From: Lachnoclostridium phytofermentans ISDg
Lineage (GTDB): Bacteria > Bacillota > Clostridia > Lachnospirales > Lachnospiraceae
DNA: 64,000 nucleotides
Reading direction: 5' to 3'
Assembly: GCF_000018685.1 (NCBI RefSeq)
Contig: NC_010001.1
Location: forward strand, 822,001 to 886,000
Shown in pieces: positions 62,590 through 64,000 of the stretch. The first letter of the stretch is position 1; each line of letters starts with the position of its first letter. Under the pieces are notes generated by a model, which worked only from the letters and a program-made list of their open reading frames with translations, did no database searches and was not told where the DNA came from. The position numbers were made by a program, and so were the translations under genes.

Positions 62590-62867
62590 TGAACGAAAAT
62601 TTGAATACACTTCTTGACTCACTGGATGAGGAAATTGAACGCAAATGCTTTGAGCTGAAAGAAAAGCAGCGTGAAAAAAACATGAATCGGACTTTTCTGA
62701 TCTGTTGCCTGTTGTTTATTATTGTCCCGGTCACTCTGGTATTCCTTGGATTGAGTGCGCTGACATTTATCACTTGGGCGGTTATATTCATGGTGGTGAG
62801 TGCAGTCGTTTTATCACCAGTTATTTTTAAATCTAATTTGGAGGTATTATACAATGAAAAGATTTGA
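62589..62867 (+). CDS. Small membrane protein, probable anti-sigma partner
   Basis: 92 residues: a charged cytoplasmic helix (NTLLDSLDEEIERKCFELKEK) and two hydrophobic segments (about 34-54 and 58-78). GTG 62589 overlaps the sigma-factor stop. By position and topology it is a candidate anti-sigma factor or part of one; no known anti-sigma domain was recognised. It overlaps the next gene by 14 bp. Confidence 0.75.
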   Translation: MNENLNTLLDSLDEEIERKCFELKEKQREKNMNRTFLICCLLFIIVPVTLVFLGLSALTFITWAVIFMVVSAVVLSPVIFKSNLEVLYNEKI

Positions 62868-63786
62868 AAAACTGCTTACCAATATCAATTTTAAAAAAGT
62901 ACTCATCCTATATCTGGTTGCCGCTATTATTGCGGGAATTACGTCTGTTTCGCTTCTTGGTTATGTATTTCGTAACAAAATTGGGTTAATTTTTGACTAC
63001 AAAAAAGTTTCTGAAAAACTGGAACATAACTCCGATGCGACCGAAGTTCAATCTGACTTGGCCAACTTTGCTAATAAAAATGCGGATGTGGTAGACGTTG
63101 TGATTCTTGATGCAGATAATAAGATCTTGTTTTCTGCGAAACATTCAGAAGTCGCGAAAACAGGCTCAATCAGTCTGGAACTGGATCCTCAGTGGAAACA
63201 TGAGTATAAATTTATGATTGATCCATCAAATCCTGAGGTGGCATATCGTTTGATTAAAAGTGAAGCTTCTTTACGATCTGTAGTGTCTGTCATAAAAGGC
63301 AATGATTATTATGATGAACATGACGGAGAGTATTTTTTCGGTGTAAGTTCTGCAAAAACGGTTTATTCACTGAATTATATACGCGGAGAAAACAATAGCA
63401 AAACTTATTTTATTTTTGAATTTTTACCGGTAGAAAATGGTATGCTTTATATTAAAGTTGTGGCTGCCGCTGCTATGTTGTTCTTCATGCTTTACTGGGT
63501 GTTACTTGCTCTGTATGTTTATGCTGATGCAGTAAAATCAAAACTAAACGGAACGGCATGGGGAATTCTGATGTTATTCACAAACCTTGGTGGATTCGTT
63601 ATCTATAAAATTTACAAACAGAACGGCAAAACCTGCTTTAAATGTAAGGCGTTACAAGGAAAGAGCAATCTATATTGTACCGAATGCGGTGCAAAAATCG
63701 GAAGTTCCTGCGAAAAATGCGGTGCGTCATTTAATAGTCACGATCGGTATTGTAGGATATGCGGAGAAAAGAAAAAGGAAAGTTAA
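62854..63786 (+). CDS. Membrane protein with an extracytoplasmic sensor-like domain and zinc ribbons
   Basis: 310 residues. A first membrane segment (about 14-37) is followed by an extracytoplasmic domain (about 38-195) with DVVDVVILDADNKILFS, like Cache/PAS-type sensor domains. Then come two or three membrane segments (about 205-265) and a C-terminal run of Cys pairs (CFKCKAL, YCTECGA, SCEKCGA, YCRICGE) that form two zinc ribbons. GGAGGT lies 9 nt before ATG 62854. As last gene of the sigma operon it may sense the envelope signal. Confidence 0.8.
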   Translation: MKRFEKLLTNINFKKVLILYLVAAIIAGITSVSLLGYVFRNKIGLIFDYKKVSEKLEHNSDATEVQSDLANFANKNADVVDVVILDADNKILFSAKHSEVAKTGSISLELDPQWKHEYKFMIDPSNPEVAYRLIKSEASLRSVVSVIKGNDYYDEHDGEYFFGVSSAKTVYSLNYIRGENNSKTYFIFEFLPVENGMLYIKVVAAAAMLFFMLYWVLLALYVYADAVKSKLNGTAWGILMLFTNLGGFVIYKIYKQNGKTCFKCKALQGKSNLYCTECGAKIGSSCEKCGASFNSHDRYCRICGEKKKES

Positions 63787-63975
63787 TAATTCTTGGTATC
63801 CTTATCCGGGGCATAGTATGATTGAAAAAGTTCCTGTAGACTCAATACATTCATGTAATACGCAATGTTTTTTAGTATAGAAATGAATTAAGTTTGTATC
63901 CCCCATCATGGCTTGTTTAATAGTGAGAAACAACCTATAATGATCGATAGAATGAGATTGGAGAGGATACATATT

Positions 63976-64000
63976 ATGCACATGGCTGACGCTTTGGTTG
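63976..64000 (+). CDS. cbiM: CbiM-like protein start (cut by window edge)
   Basis: Only eight codons are visible: MHMADALV after GAGAGGA with an 8-nt spacer. MHMADAL is the characteristic N-terminus of CbiM-type energy-coupling-factor cobalt/nickel permease components. The 190-bp gap before it shows no cobalamin or NiCo riboswitch that I recognise. Confidence 0.6.

Noticed and set aside
62552..62854. 100-codon minus-strand frame in the sigma operon
   Set aside because: Antisense to the small membrane protein gene, no ribosome site.
63787..63975. Cobalamin or NiCo riboswitch before cbiM
   Set aside because: The gap is short and shows none of the conserved elements of these aptamers.

Overview
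This looks like a chromosome segment from a low-G+C clostridial Firmicute of the Lachnospiraceae. The gene content (archaeal-type AspRS with GatCAB, alpha2-type GlyRS, PPDK, many cis-acting RNA leaders, plant-glycoside hydrolases) fits Lachnoclostridium (Clostridium) phytofermentans or a close relative. That species guess is inference from gene content and style; no database was searched. No rRNA, tRNA or CRISPR array was seen.

Layout. 0-3.4 kb: the start of a Ca2+-type P-type ATPase on the minus strand behind a yybP-ykoY (Mn2+) riboswitch, an S66 LD-carboxypeptidase, and a 4Fe-4S protein gene broken by an internal deletion. 3.6-6.0 kb: an LtaS-like sulfatase. 6.0-11.4 kb: a T-box leader (best specifier reading AAC, Asn) in front of aspS-gatC-gatA-gatB, the indirect Asn-tRNA/Gln-tRNA pathway. 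11.5-24 kb: a core region with a PilZ protein, a DHH phosphoesterase, purH behind a ZTP riboswitch, a cold-shock protein, an M16C peptidase, era-yqzL-recO and glycyl-tRNA synthetase. A complete ISL3-type insertion sequence (23314-24745, 8-bp target duplication) sits in the glyQS terminator. 24.7-35.4 kb: an SGNH hydrolase, ppdK, a transporter-hydantoinase-small ORF-GntR locus and manA.

35.6-50.2 kb is an accessory island that looks richer in G+C by eye. It holds an autoregulated TetR gene, two alpha/beta hydrolases (one frameshifted), a membrane protein, an MBL hydrolase and a GH3 glycosidase. It then holds a solute-binding lipoprotein divergent from two LplB/LplC-type permeases, a GH106-like glycosidase and a second TetR gene. 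A shared operator, TAAGTAAATACTTA, lies at both divergent promoters and in front of the second TetR gene, so these genes look like one regulon. The combination suggests uptake and stepwise deglycosylation of a plant glycoside, possibly a rhamnoside. The island is flanked by a truncated and an intact copy of the same gene (35388-35512 and 51253-51825) in the same orientation.

50.6-52.8 kb is a gene graveyard: a metallophosphoesterase remnant, a galE remnant with in-frame amber codons, and a CBM9-like gene whose expected ATG reads ATA. 53-64 kb carries adaptive genes: a methyltransferase, a TetR-CPBP protease operon with twin operators, an AraC-VOC fusion, a lipoprotein, a GNAT, a CtpE-like P-type ATPase, a PAP2 phosphatase, an ECF sigma factor with two membrane partners, and the first codons of a cbiM-like gene.

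The strongest leads are the TetR-controlled glycoside regulon and its flanking repeats, the unexplained structured leader of the PilZ gene, chains of perfect hairpins between core genes, and a stop-start-coupled 44-codon ORF behind the hydantoinase gene.
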